Shown: positions 9,027 through 16,896 of the stretch, one piece after another
How the letters are laid out: every line of letters begins with the position of its first letter
How positions within the stretch are numbered: position 1 is the first letter of the stretch
NCBI GenBank assembly: GCA_038146925.1
Contig: JAYQSP010000004.1
Span: 186,001 to 250,000 of the forward strand
DNA from: UBA830 sp038146925
GTDB taxonomy: Bacteria; Pseudomonadota; Alphaproteobacteria; MPNO01; UBA830
Direction of reading: 5' to 3'
Length of the DNA stretch: 64,000 nt
Translations under genes and position numbers: made by a program
Notes under the pieces: generated by a model
What the model was told of the DNA's origin: nothing
The model's input: the letters and a program-made list of their open reading frames with translations, nothing else
Databases searched by the model: none

Positions 9027-9611
9027 TTACTCGTCTAGAAGCCCGTCCTTGGGCCGGTAGACAACGCGGATCCGCGAGCCCGTCACCTGAACACTGCGGA
9101 TCGTTTCGAGAAACGACTTGCCCTGGCCCGGTCCGGCAATCTGGTCCATCACCATTATGAGCACTGGCCGGACGATTGTGGTCGGGATTTCGATTTCGCC
9201 GATTCTCAGGCGGTCGATTTTCAGGCCAGTGGTCGAGGATTCCACCAGCATGCTGATGTTGACGTACCGCCCGAATGGGTTATCGGGCAGCGGTGTCTCG
9301 CCGGTGACGCCCGCCAGAAGCCCGAACTGGCTGGGTACGATGCGTGCTTTCAGCTGAGGGGCTCCGGCAAGGGCTGCAGCCAGCGCTGTGTTGATCTGGC
9401 TCTGATTGGCAGTGACCGTCGTTATCTTACCCTTCGGCAGGTTGCGCGGATCGTATTGTTTCAGAAAATCTTTGGCCGACTGTATATCGCGGAGGCTGAC
9501 CTTGGCGCTTGTTGTCACCAGCGGCGTGTCGTCGAGCCCAAACCACGCCACTATTGGCGAGGCGACCACGCCGAGAATGATCGAGTAAAGGCAAAGACGA
9601 ATGACAATCAT
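9027..9611 (-). CDS. Membrane-anchored protein of unknown function
   Basis: A 194-residue protein beginning with a hydrophobic stretch (RLCLYSIILGVVASPIVAW, residues 5-23) that should act as a signal anchor, so the rest is probably periplasmic. The body is soluble and beta-rich in appearance, with a LRIGEIEIPTTIV segment near residues 137-149. A loose resemblance to DUF2140/YpmS-type proteins is only an impression. It stands alone, converging with the GMC gene upstream and facing a palindromic element on its own 5' side. Codon use matches the neighbours, so I take it as real. Confidence 0.7.
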   Translation of the reverse strand: MIVIRLCLYSIILGVVASPIVAWFGLDDTPLVTTSAKVSLRDIQSAKDFLKQYDPRNLPKGKITTVTANQSQINTALAAALAGAPQLKARIVPSQFGLLAGVTGETPLPDNPFGRYVNISMLVESSTTGLKIDRLRIGEIEIPTTIVRPVLIMVMDQIAGPGQGKSFLETIRSVQVTGSRIRVVYRPKDGLLDE

Positions 9612-9697
9612 GGCTATTAGCGCGCTATGGGAACGGACGTGAGGCCATGGGAGATTTTACGGGGGTAACGGTTATCGAGAAAGGGCTTCGACAGAAA

Positions 9698-9727
9698 CCG
9701 TCATCCCGGCTTTCGCCGGGATGACGG
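9698..9727. repeat. Dispersed palindromic element (GTCATCCCGGC type)
   Basis: A perfect 13-bp inverted repeat, CCGTCATCCCGGC then a TTTC-GC centre then GCCGGGATGACGG, sits between two divergently placed genes. The GTCATCC...GGATGAC arms are characteristic of intergenic repeat families in alphaproteobacteria. A related element is at 54361-54416. It could also act as a bidirectional terminator. Confidence 0.6.
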
Positions 9728-9778
9728 CCTGAAGTTGTGTGCTAAAGTCGATGCATAACTTATCCACGGAGCGTCGCC

Positions 9779-11137
9779 ATGACCTACGAAGGACCCGCAC
9801 TCGATCTGACCGGCCGCGTCGACGACCGCGCTGAAGCCGATCACGAATTCCGGCTGCACCGCTCGATTTTTGAAGACTCGGATATCTACGACGCGGAGAT
9901 GGAATTCTGTTTCGAACGGTTGTGGAATTTCCTGTGCCACGAGAGTCAGATACCCAATCCGGGCGACTACTACGCCACCCATATCGGCAGCCAGCCGGTT
10001 TTCGTGCATCGCCAGGAAGACGGGTCGGTCAAGGCGTTCCTGAACGCGTGCTCCCATCGCGGCGCCATTGTCACGCCGTTCAAGCAGGGCAACGCGAGGA
10101 CCCTGACCTGCCGGTTCCATGGATGGAGCTACAAATGCACGGGCGAGTGCATCGGCATTAAGAACGAGGAGGGCGGTTACGGCGGCGATTTCGACCGTTC
10201 GCATTACGACCTGACAGAGCTTGCCCATGTGGGCGAATACCGGGGGTTCATCTTCGGCGCGCTGTACGACGGCGTGCCGACGCTCGACGACCATCTGGGA
10301 GAGGCGAAATTCTTCATCGATCTGTTCGCCGACCAGTCGCCTGACGGGTTGGAAATGGTCGCCGGGTCCCAGACCTATGTGTGCGACCACGACTGGAAAG
10401 TGCAGGCCGACAACGTGACCGACGGCTATCACGTTTCCACCGTCCACCGGAACTTCATGAACACCATCCTCGCCCGCGAGGCCCGCGAACAGACCGAAGG
10501 TCTTCTGAAAACAGAGGTCGGCCGCATCAAGGGCGGCGTGAAGAACGGCATGTATTATCTCGGCAACGGCCATATGTGCATCTGGGCTGACCGCTCCAGC
10601 CCCGAAGGCGCGCCGCTGGCGCCCGCGACCGAGCGCATTGAAAAGGATTACGACGAGGTGAAAGCGCACTGGATGCTGCGCCGCGGGCGCAACGTCATCG
10701 TGTTTCCCAATCTGGTGCTGAACGATCTGGCCTCGACCCATCTGCGCACCCACCGCCCGCTTGGCCCCGGCAAGTGCGAGGTGACGATCTGGTGCATCGC
10801 CCCCAAGGGCGAGCCCGATGAAGCGCGCTTCGCGCGGCTGCGCAAGTTCGAGGATTTCTTTCTCGTCTCCGGCCTGTCGACGTCCGACGACGTGGTCTCG
10901 CTCGATACCGCCCAGGAAGGTTTCCACGGCGGCGAGGCCGGCTGGAACAACTACGACCGCGGCCTGTCGACCATGCGCGCCGGCCCGGACGAGGAAGCGA
11001 AAAAAGCCGGCATCAACCCCGAATTCCACTGCGGCAGCTGGGACTACGAGGCCGCCTATGTCGGCTGGTACCGCCACTGGCGGAAGCTGGTCGAGGAGGG
11101 CACCAAGTCCGCGGCAACGCAGATTGCGGCGGAGTAA
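9779..11137 (+). CDS. Rieske non-heme iron aromatic ring-hydroxylating oxygenase, alpha subunit
   Basis: A 452-residue catalytic subunit. The Rieske [2Fe-2S] ligands are C91-x-H93 (CSHRGA) and C111-x-x-H114 (CRFHGW). The mononuclear iron site is DGYHVSTVH with H218 and H223, and the bridging aspartate is D215. A ribosome site GGAG lies 10 bases before the ATG. No beta subunit, ferredoxin or reductase is adjacent. It ends 3 bases from the stop of the convergent hydrolase. The likely role is dioxygenation or O-demethylation of an aromatic acid; the substrate is unknown. Confidence 0.94.
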   Translation: MTYEGPALDLTGRVDDRAEADHEFRLHRSIFEDSDIYDAEMEFCFERLWNFLCHESQIPNPGDYYATHIGSQPVFVHRQEDGSVKAFLNACSHRGAIVTPFKQGNARTLTCRFHGWSYKCTGECIGIKNEEGGYGGDFDRSHYDLTELAHVGEYRGFIFGALYDGVPTLDDHLGEAKFFIDLFADQSPDGLEMVAGSQTYVCDHDWKVQADNVTDGYHVSTVHRNFMNTILAREAREQTEGLLKTEVGRIKGGVKNGMYYLGNGHMCIWADRSSPEGAPLAPATERIEKDYDEVKAHWMLRRGRNVIVFPNLVLNDLASTHLRTHRPLGPGKCEVTIWCIAPKGEPDEARFARLRKFEDFFLVSGLSTSDDVVSLDTAQEGFHGGEAGWNNYDRGLSTMRAGPDEEAKKAGINPEFHCGSWDYEAAYVGWYRHWRKLVEEGTKSAATQIAAE

Positions 11138-11140
11138 ACT

Positions 11141-11962
11141 TCAGACCTTGGGGAGGAATCCCCTCAACGCCGCATTGAACGCCGCCGGGTTTTCCATGCA
11201 GCCGTAATGGCCGGCGCCGTCGAGGATCTCCATCGGCCCGTCGCCCAGCGCATCGCGGGCGGCCTGTCCGGTTTCGACCGGCGAGGCCGGGTCGTCCGAG
11301 CCGGCGATTACCAGCGACGGACAGCCGATTTTCGGCGCGATCTCGAAGAAATCGGTCTGCGCCATCATTTCCACCGCCTGGCACATGGCCTGTAACGGCG
11401 CGCGTTTCATGATGGTGACGGCGAGCTCCGCGACCATGGGCATCACGTCCGGCCCCAGCACCTTGCGCCCGCGTTCCTCGGCGAAGCGTTCGGGGCCGAG
11501 CTCTCGGAGGGTGTCCAGCCGCGCCTTGCGCTGTTTCGCCCGTTCGTCGTCGGGCAGGCCGGCGAGGCCGGTCAGCCCCTGGCAGAAGGTGTAGGACAGC
11601 GTCTGGTCGGGGTATTCGGCGGCGTAGGATGCGCCGATCAGCGCGGCGACCGACTGGCCGACGATATGGGCCTTGAACGCGCCGACGGCGTCCAGCACCA
11701 CGGACAGCGTATGGGCGTAGTGTTCGACGGTGGGGTTTTCCCGCACGAAGCCGCCGGATTCGCCGTAGCCCGGCATGTCCCAGGCGATCACGCGGAAATC
11801 GTCCGCCAGCGCGCGGAACTGGAACGCCCATGTCTGCGACGATCCGCCGAGCCCGTGCAGCAGCACCAGCGCCGGCTTGCCGTCGTCGGATATCGTCGCC
11901 GTGTCGCGGATCGCGATCGGCGTACCGCCGACATCGACGGTCATGAGTTCGGGAAGGGCCAT
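11141..11962 (-). CDS. Alpha/beta-hydrolase (meta-cleavage hydrolase-like)
   Basis: A 273-residue alpha/beta-hydrolase. The oxyanion-hole motif is LLHGLGG at 34-40. The nucleophile elbow is VGQSVAA with S104, where a GxSxA elbow replaces the commoner GxSxGG. The acid lies in AGSDDPASP and the catalytic His in GAGHYGCMENP near the C-terminus. It is the last gene of the leftward oxygenase operon, 47 bases after the first PhyH gene's stop. It probably cleaves an ester or a C-C bond in an oxidised product of the upstream dioxygenases. Confidence 0.9.
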   Translation of the reverse strand: MALPELMTVDVGGTPIAIRDTATISDDGKPALVLLHGLGGSSQTWAFQFRALADDFRVIAWDMPGYGESGGFVRENPTVEHYAHTLSVVLDAVGAFKAHIVGQSVAALIGASYAAEYPDQTLSYTFCQGLTGLAGLPDDERAKQRKARLDTLRELGPERFAEERGRKVLGPDVMPMVAELAVTIMKRAPLQAMCQAVEMMAQTDFFEIAPKIGCPSLVIAGSDDPASPVETGQAARDALGDGPMEILDGAGHYGCMENPAAFNAALRGFLPKV

Positions 11963-12009
11963 GGCGGCAGAGTAGCGGGTTTGGCGCGCGGTGTTTAGGG
12001 GGCGGCCTC

Positions 12010-12825
12010 TTACGTCTGCGCCGTCATCGCCGTGCGGTAGCGTTTCCAGTATTTCTCCACCGCCTCGACGCTTTCCGGTGACAGTTCGTATTCGGGGCGC
12101 GGGTCTTCGATCCAGTTGCCGTCCGGGTCTTCGCCGCGGATGTGGATGGCGAGGGCGTTGTCGAACTGGGCCTGGCGCACGCTGGCGGCCGCGAAATGAA
12201 TGGCGAAACCCACACGCGGCCAGTCGGCGTTGTTCGGCTCCGACGAATGAATGGTCTTGTTGTGGTGGATCGACATCTGGCCGGGTTCGAGCGGCATTTC
12301 CACCGCCGCCGCGTTATCGATATCGCGGATGGTCTGGCCGCGCGACAGCAGGTTGTTTTCCTCGAAGGTTTCCTCGTGCGGCAGGATCGCCTCTCCCTTG
12401 TGGGAACCGGGAATGATCTTCATGCAGCCGGATTCCGCATTGGCGCGGGTGAACGCCACCCAGGCGGTGATGGATTCCGGCGGCTCAAGCCCGTAATAGG
12501 TCGAATCCTGATGCCAGGAGATAAATCGCGGGTCATGTGCCTTCTTGGTGAAAAACGAGGAGCCCCAGCACACGATATTTGGGCCAAGAAGGTCTTCCAC
12601 CGCGTCGGCGAGACGCGGATGGGTCACCAGGTCCCACAGCCACGGGAACGGCAGATGCGCCTTGATCCGGAATTTGGATTGCGCTTCCGCGCCCATCGAC
12701 GCTTCGAGCTGTTCGAAACGGCGGAAGTAATCCGCGGTTTCGTCCGTCGTCAGCAGGTCGACGGGCCAGACCGCGCCGTCGCGCTCCCATTGCGCGAGCT
12801 GTTCTTCGGTGAGGGCTTTGGGCAT
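12010..12825 (-). CDS. Phytanoyl-CoA dioxygenase (PhyH) family Fe(II)/2-oxoglutarate oxygenase
   Basis: A 271-residue oxygenase with the iron facial triad visible: H105-Q-D107 (WHQDSTYYG) and distal H193 (TIHSSEPN). R204 (WPRVGF) is placed to bind the 2-oxoglutarate carboxylate. It is a close paralog of the next gene; both begin with a near-identical MPK-LTE-Q segment and share LPFPW and WGSSFFTK. The enzyme should hydroxylate a small hydrophobic or betaine-like substrate, consuming O2 and 2-oxoglutarate. It is the fifth gene of the leftward operon. Confidence 0.93.
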   Translation of the reverse strand: MPKALTEEQLAQWERDGAVWPVDLLTTDETADYFRRFEQLEASMGAEAQSKFRIKAHLPFPWLWDLVTHPRLADAVEDLLGPNIVCWGSSFFTKKAHDPRFISWHQDSTYYGLEPPESITAWVAFTRANAESGCMKIIPGSHKGEAILPHEETFEENNLLSRGQTIRDIDNAAAVEMPLEPGQMSIHHNKTIHSSEPNNADWPRVGFAIHFAAASVRQAQFDNALAIHIRGEDPDGNWIEDPRPEYELSPESVEAVEKYWKRYRTAMTAQT

Positions 12826-12848
12826 GGGAAGAAGCTCCCCCCACTGTT

Positions 12849-13658
12849 TCAGTATTTACCCGCGCCGGTCAGATATTCGCCGTAGGTCGCATCCAGCGCT
12901 TTCATGCAGACCGGATCGAAATCTTCCGCCGGTTCCGGGTCTTCCGCCCAGTGACCGTGCGTGTCCTTGCCGCGCACCACCGTCGCGGTGGCGTTTTTCA
13001 GCAGCGCCTGGTGAACATGCGGCGCGATGTAGTGGATCGAAATGCCGATGCGCGGATGATCGGCGTTGTTCGGGCCCGAGCCGTGCACCACCGCTTCGTG
13101 GTGGATCGAAAATTCGCCGGGTTTCAGGATCACGTCGACGGCCTTGTCCTCGTCGACGTCGTGGATCGTCTGGCCTTTCATCAGCAGGTTGTCGGCGTCG
13201 CCGGTTTCGTCGTGTTCGTAGAGGCCCTTGTCGTGCGTGCCCGGAATGAACCGCATGCAGCCCGATTCCAGGTTGGACGGGCTGAACGCATACCACACGC
13301 TGAGTGTCGCGCGTTCCGACAGGCCGTAATAGGTCGAATCCTGGTGCCAGGAGACGAAGCGGGTGTCGTGGGCGTTCTTGGTGAAGAACGACGAGCCCCA
13401 GCACAGGATATCCGGGCCGATGATGTCTTCGACCGCGTCGAGGATGTTGTCGTTTCGGATGATGTCCCACATCCACGGGAACGGCAGATGCGCCTTGATC
13501 TTGAAGCGGTTCTGCGGTTCCTCGCCGATCTTCTTTTCCAGCGCGGTGTAGCGGTCGAAATTCGCCTGCGCTTCGTCCGAGTCGACGGCGCGGATGGGAA
13601 AAATGCAGCCGTCGGAATGCCAGGCGGCGATTTGATCTTCGGTCAGTATCTTCGGCAT
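12849..13658 (-). CDS. Phytanoyl-CoA dioxygenase (PhyH) family Fe(II)/2-oxoglutarate oxygenase
   Basis: A 269-residue enzyme from the ATG at 13658, preceded by the ribosome site AAGGAGAG; the longer frame to 13799 only overlaps the upstream gene. The triad is in WHQDSTYYGLS (His and Asp) and VVHGSGPN (distal His), followed by HPRIGIS with the 2-oxoglutarate-binding Arg. It is a tandem paralog of the gene at 12010-12825, so the pair may act on related substrates or successive steps. Neither has an obvious CoA ligase or fatty-acid partner nearby, so a phytanoyl-CoA role is unlikely. Confidence 0.93.
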   Translation of the reverse strand: MPKILTEDQIAAWHSDGCIFPIRAVDSDEAQANFDRYTALEKKIGEEPQNRFKIKAHLPFPWMWDIIRNDNILDAVEDIIGPDILCWGSSFFTKNAHDTRFVSWHQDSTYYGLSERATLSVWYAFSPSNLESGCMRFIPGTHDKGLYEHDETGDADNLLMKGQTIHDVDEDKAVDVILKPGEFSIHHEAVVHGSGPNNADHPRIGISIHYIAPHVHQALLKNATATVVRGKDTHGHWAEDPEPAEDFDPVCMKALDATYGEYLTGAGKY

Positions 13659-13672
13659 TTCATGCTCTCCTT

Positions 13673-14518
13673 CTAGAACGGCTTGGCGTCGCCCAGGACC
13701 GTGGTACGCAGCAACAGGCGGCGTTCGGTTTCCGGAAAATCCGTGCGCGCGTGCATCGAACAGCGGTTGTCCCACAGCAGCAGATCGCCGACCTGCCATT
13801 CGTGCTCGTAGACGAACTCGGGATTCTCGGAATGATCGAACAGCGCGTTCAGCAATCCGTCCGCCTCGCTCTGTTCCATATCCACGACGCCCTCCGTCAT
13901 CAGGCGGTTGACGTAGATTGCCTTTTTGCCGGTGTCGTCATGGGTGCGGAAGACGGGGTGAACCGATTCCGCGAAGGCCGGCGTGCCCTTGTCGTCGCCC
14001 TTCTGGACGGAACCGTAATTGTAGTGGTGAAACGCCTTGCGCCCTTCCAGCGGTTCGCGGAGTTCGTCCGGCAGCGTGTCGTAGGCGGCGTAACCGCTGG
14101 CAAACAGGGTGTTTCCGCCATGCGCCGGAATCTCGACGGCATTCAGCATCGTCGCCTTGTGCGGCACCTCGGCATGCATCATGTCGTGGTGGAACATCAT
14201 TTCGCCGTCCGGCAGCGCGCCGATGGGTTCGCCGTTTTCGCGGATATTGGAGATCAGCATGATCCCTTCCGGCAGTTTTTCGTATCCCTTCGGGTGAAAT
14301 TCCTTCGGGCGGGCGACCTTGCCGGGCGTGCCGAACCAGCCGGTGACTTCAAGCTGGCGCTCGGCGTCCAGATTCTGGCCGCGGAACAGCAGGATGATGT
14401 GATCGAACCAGGCCTGTTCTATTTCGGCGATGGTCTCGGCGCTCTGGTCTTCGTTCAGGTCGATGTCCTGAATCTCGGCGCCGATATGATCCGACAGTTT
14501 CCGGAGTTTCAATGTCAC
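13673..14518 (-). CDS. TauD/TfdA-family Fe(II)/2-oxoglutarate oxygenase
   Basis: 281 residues from a GTG start at 14518, with GGGAG 7-8 bases upstream. The upstream extension of the frame to 14656 overlaps the neighbour and is not family-like. Iron ligands are H110-H-D112 (MFHHDMMH) and the distal His in CSMHARTDFP, with the Arg pair of ERRLLLR for 2-oxoglutarate. TauD/TfdA enzymes oxidise taurine, 2,4-D, alkyl sulfates and similar anions. Which substrate applies here is not shown. It is the third gene of the leftward operon. Confidence 0.92.
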   Translation of the reverse strand: MTLKLRKLSDHIGAEIQDIDLNEDQSAETIAEIEQAWFDHIILLFRGQNLDAERQLEVTGWFGTPGKVARPKEFHPKGYEKLPEGIMLISNIRENGEPIGALPDGEMMFHHDMMHAEVPHKATMLNAVEIPAHGGNTLFASGYAAYDTLPDELREPLEGRKAFHHYNYGSVQKGDDKGTPAFAESVHPVFRTHDDTGKKAIYVNRLMTEGVVDMEQSEADGLLNALFDHSENPEFVYEHEWQVGDLLLWDNRCSMHARTDFPETERRLLLRTTVLGDAKPF

Positions 14519-14529
14519 TTCGTGTCTCC

Positions 14530-15390
14530 CTATTCGTGCAGCGGCTGTCCCTTGACCGTGCAGCGCCGCAGCATCCGGCGGTCGCTGGCCGGAAAATCGG
14601 TGCGCGCATGGGCGGAACACCAGTTGTCCCACATCATCAGATCGCCGTGCCGCCATTCGTGTTCGTATACGATCGAAGGGTCGACCGCATATGCGAAAAG
14701 CTCGTCCAGCATGGCGCGGCTTTCATCCTCCGGCATGTCTTCTATGCGGGCGGTGATCAGCGGGTTGACGTAGAGCGCGCGGCGTCCCGTGACCGGGTGC
14801 GTGATGGTGACGGGCTGGATCTCGTGCTTGTATTTCGAGATGTCGTCCGAAATATCGACCGTCTCGCGCGTCGCGAAATCGTATATCTGCAGCGCGCGCT
14901 TGCCTTTGATGCGTTCCTTCATGTCGTCGGAAAGCTTGTCGTAGGCCGTGTACATGTTGGCATATTTCGTATTGCCGCCCGTAGACGGCAGTTCCATGGC
15001 ATACAGGAACGTGCCCTTGTGCGGTGCCTTGTCGTAGCACATGTCGTGGTGGAACCACATTTCGCCGTCGGGCAGGGAACCGATGTATTTCCCGTCCTTC
15101 TTTACGTTCGACACCAGCATGATCGCCGCGTTGTAATCGGCGCCTTCCGGACGTCGGTCGGCCGGGCGCGAACGCACGCCGACATCGCCGAAATGTTCGG
15201 CGAACGCGATCTGCTGGTCGGTATCGATGTCCTGGTCGCGGAACAGCAGCACGATATGTTCGTGCCACGCATCGGTGATCGCGGCGACAGTGGCGTCGTC
15301 GAGCGGTTTCGACAGGTCGATGCCGCGGATTTCCGCGCCGATCGCGTCCGACAGGGGCCTGATATCCAGTCGTTCCTTCGTGGTGGTCAT
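14530..15390 (-). CDS. TauD/TfdA-family Fe(II)/2-oxoglutarate oxygenase
   Basis: A 286-residue paralog of its two neighbours. The iron site is H114-H-D116 (MWFHHDMCYD) with the distal His in CSAHARTDFPASDRR. The shared block LVSN-x4-G-x-x-IGSLPDGEMWF is present. Its ATG overlaps the stop of the upstream TauD gene by 4 bases, so the two are translationally coupled, and 11 bases separate it from the next. The three TauD copies are diverged enough to have separate substrates. Confidence 0.93.
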   Translation of the reverse strand: MTTTKERLDIRPLSDAIGAEIRGIDLSKPLDDATVAAITDAWHEHIVLLFRDQDIDTDQQIAFAEHFGDVGVRSRPADRRPEGADYNAAIMLVSNVKKDGKYIGSLPDGEMWFHHDMCYDKAPHKGTFLYAMELPSTGGNTKYANMYTAYDKLSDDMKERIKGKRALQIYDFATRETVDISDDISKYKHEIQPVTITHPVTGRRALYVNPLITARIEDMPEDESRAMLDELFAYAVDPSIVYEHEWRHGDLMMWDNWCSAHARTDFPASDRRMLRRCTVKGQPLHE

Positions 15391-16262
15391 TCGGCTGCTA
15401 CCTCTTCAAGTCCGGGCGGGTCGCCCATCAGTACCGGGTGTTCGTCCTTGACGGTCATCCGGCGCAGCTTGCGGCGCTCGGTTTCCGGAAAATCGGTGCG
15501 CGCGTGGATGCTGCACCGGTTGTCCCACATCACCAGGTCGCCGGGACGCCAGACGTGTTCGTACTGGAATTTCTGCTGCGCCTGGTGTTCGAACAGGAAT
15601 TTCAGGATGTCACGACTTTCCTCTTCGGGCAGGCCTTCGATTTCCTCGGTCATAAGTTCGCTTACGTAGAGCGCGGTTTTTCCCGTTACCGGGTGCTTTC
15701 GGAACACCGGCTGCGCCCACCAGCGGCCGTTGTCGCGGTCGAACTTGCCGTCCTTGGTGACGGCGCCGTATTCGAAAACCTGCACCGCCTTGCGCCCGGC
15801 GAGTTTCGCCTTGATATCGTCGGGCAGGGTCTCGGCCGCCTTGTAGCAGTTGGCGAAGATCGTGTTGCCGCCGGTCGAAGGCACTTCCAGCGCAAACAGC
15901 GTGGTCGCCTTGTCCGGGTGTTCGCGGTAGGGCGTGTCGGAATGGAACATCATCTCGCCGTCCGGCAGCGAGCCGATGGGCTTGCCGTTCTCGCGGATGT
16001 TGGAGACCAGCATGACGCTGGGCCCCAGCTCCGCGGCCTCGTTGCGGATCTCCTTGGGCCGTTCGTGTTTGGCCAGTTCGCCGAAACACGACGCGAAGGC
16101 GGTATGGGCCTCCAGGTCCAGATCCTGATCGCGGAACAGCAGCACGATATGGTCGTACCAGGCCTGTTCGATCGCGGCGATCGTGGCGTCATCCGGTTTT
16201 GCCGACAGATCCACCCCGCGGATTTCCGCGCCGATGGCGTCCGATAGCGGTACGATTTCCAT
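15387..16262 (-). CDS. TauD/TfdA-family Fe(II)/2-oxoglutarate oxygenase, first gene of operon
   Basis: A 291-residue enzyme with iron ligands H107-S-D109 (MMFHSDTPY) and H253 (SIHARTDFP), and the ERRKLRR arginines for 2-oxoglutarate. It opens a six-gene leftward operon of three TauD, two PhyH and one alpha/beta-hydrolase gene. The operator-like inverted repeat at 16287-16307 is 25 bases upstream of its ATG. In TauD itself the reaction releases sulfite from a sulfonate; whether that holds here is inference only, though a sulfite dehydrogenase is encoded at 25.9-30.6 kb. Confidence 0.93.
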   Translation of the reverse strand: MEIVPLSDAIGAEIRGVDLSAKPDDATIAAIEQAWYDHIVLLFRDQDLDLEAHTAFASCFGELAKHERPKEIRNEAAELGPSVMLVSNIRENGKPIGSLPDGEMMFHSDTPYREHPDKATTLFALEVPSTGGNTIFANCYKAAETLPDDIKAKLAGRKAVQVFEYGAVTKDGKFDRDNGRWWAQPVFRKHPVTGKTALYVSELMTEEIEGLPEEESRDILKFLFEHQAQQKFQYEHVWRPGDLVMWDNRCSIHARTDFPETERRKLRRMTVKDEHPVLMGDPPGLEEVAAE

Positions 16263-16286
16263 CCCTTTATCCCGCTGTTTTCTGAA

Positions 16287-16307
16287 TTAGTTTGGTATCT
16301 AACTATA
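16287..16307 (-). promoter_or_regulatory. Operator B with overlapping -10 for the 2-oxoglutarate oxygenase operon
   Basis: On the reverse strand this reads AGTTAG-ATAC-CAAACT with TATAGT (16302-16307) as a possible -10 at its upstream edge. It is an imperfect inverted repeat with the same 6-4-6 layout as the perfect site at 16354-16375 and the site at 25021-25036. It lies 25 bases from the start codon of the first TauD gene, where a repressor would block RNA polymerase. Confidence 0.6.
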
Positions 16308-16353
16308 GCCGATCCGCGGTTTCCCTGTACACGGTTTGTAAAGTAAGCCAGCT

Positions 16354-16375
16354 TATAGTAAGTAAGCTTACTATA
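16354..16375 (+). promoter_or_regulatory. Operator A, perfect palindrome upstream of the MarR-efflux operon
   Basis: A perfect 9-bp inverted repeat, TATAGTAAG-TAAG-CTTACTATA, lies 26 bases before the GTG start of the MarR gene. Size, symmetry and position are those of a MarR autoregulatory operator. The core AGTAAG-N4-CTTACT is shared with the sites in front of two other operons in the window. TATAGT within the left arm may be the -10 element. Confidence 0.7.
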
Positions 16376-16401
16376 TAGACCCCTGTTTGAGGAAAATTCC
16401 C

Positions 16402-16893
16402 GTGGATGCCGTAAATACCCAGACAGTCTCGCCCGACCGTCAGGCCCAGATTGATCCGATCGGCTATCTGATCGGCGACGTGTCGCGCATGATCCGCACC
16501 GTTTACGACCGCCGGGTCGAGCCGCTGGGACTGACGCGGGCGCAGTGGCGGGTGATGACCCGGCTGAACCGGCTGGAAAGCTGCACGCAGACGGAGCTGG
16601 CGACCGAGCTTGAGATCGAGAAACCCACCCTCGGCAAGCTGATCGAGCGGCTGGAAGCGAAGGGGTGGGTCGAACGCCGCCCGGACGCGAACGACGCCCG
16701 CTCCAAGCTGGTGTATCTGACGCCGGCGGCGCAGCCGGTCCTGCAGGACATGCACAGCGAAGCGGAAAAGGTCGTCGCCGGCATCTTCGCCGGACTCGGC
16801 GCGGAAGATGCGGCGCGCCTCCACGGCATGCTCTATCACATAAAAAACAATCTCGCGGTCATGCTCGACGAAGCGCAAACGGGGGAGGGCTGA
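16402..16893 (+). CDS. MarR-family transcriptional regulator of efflux operon
   Basis: 163 residues from the GTG at 16402, chosen because TTGAGGAAA gives a ribosome site 7 bases upstream; a TTG at 16387 is the alternative. The winged helix includes TQTELATELEIEKPTLGKLIERL (recognition helix region around residues 66-88; key residues E-I-E-K-P-T) and the wing DANDARSKLVYLT. It is co-directional with the HlyD and DHA2 genes (3 bases to the next start), the arrangement of emrRAB. A perfect palindromic operator precedes it, so autorepression is likely. It is the best candidate regulator of all three operator-bearing operons. Confidence 0.92.
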   Translation: MDAVNTQTVSPDRQAQIDPIGYLIGDVSRMIRTVYDRRVEPLGLTRAQWRVMTRLNRLESCTQTELATELEIEKPTLGKLIERLEAKGWVERRPDANDARSKLVYLTPAAQPVLQDMHSEAEKVVAGIFAGLGAEDAARLHGMLYHIKNNLAVMLDEAQTGEG

Positions 16894-16896
16894 AAC

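Noticed and set aside
9701..11077. A 458-codon open frame on the minus strand
   Set aside because: Antisense to the Rieske oxygenase, which carries all the iron ligands on the plus strand.
12010..13658. Phytanoyl-CoA or ectoine hydroxylase assignment for the PhyH-type genes
   Set aside because: No ectoine synthesis or fatty-acid alpha-oxidation genes are nearby; family membership alone does not give the substrate.
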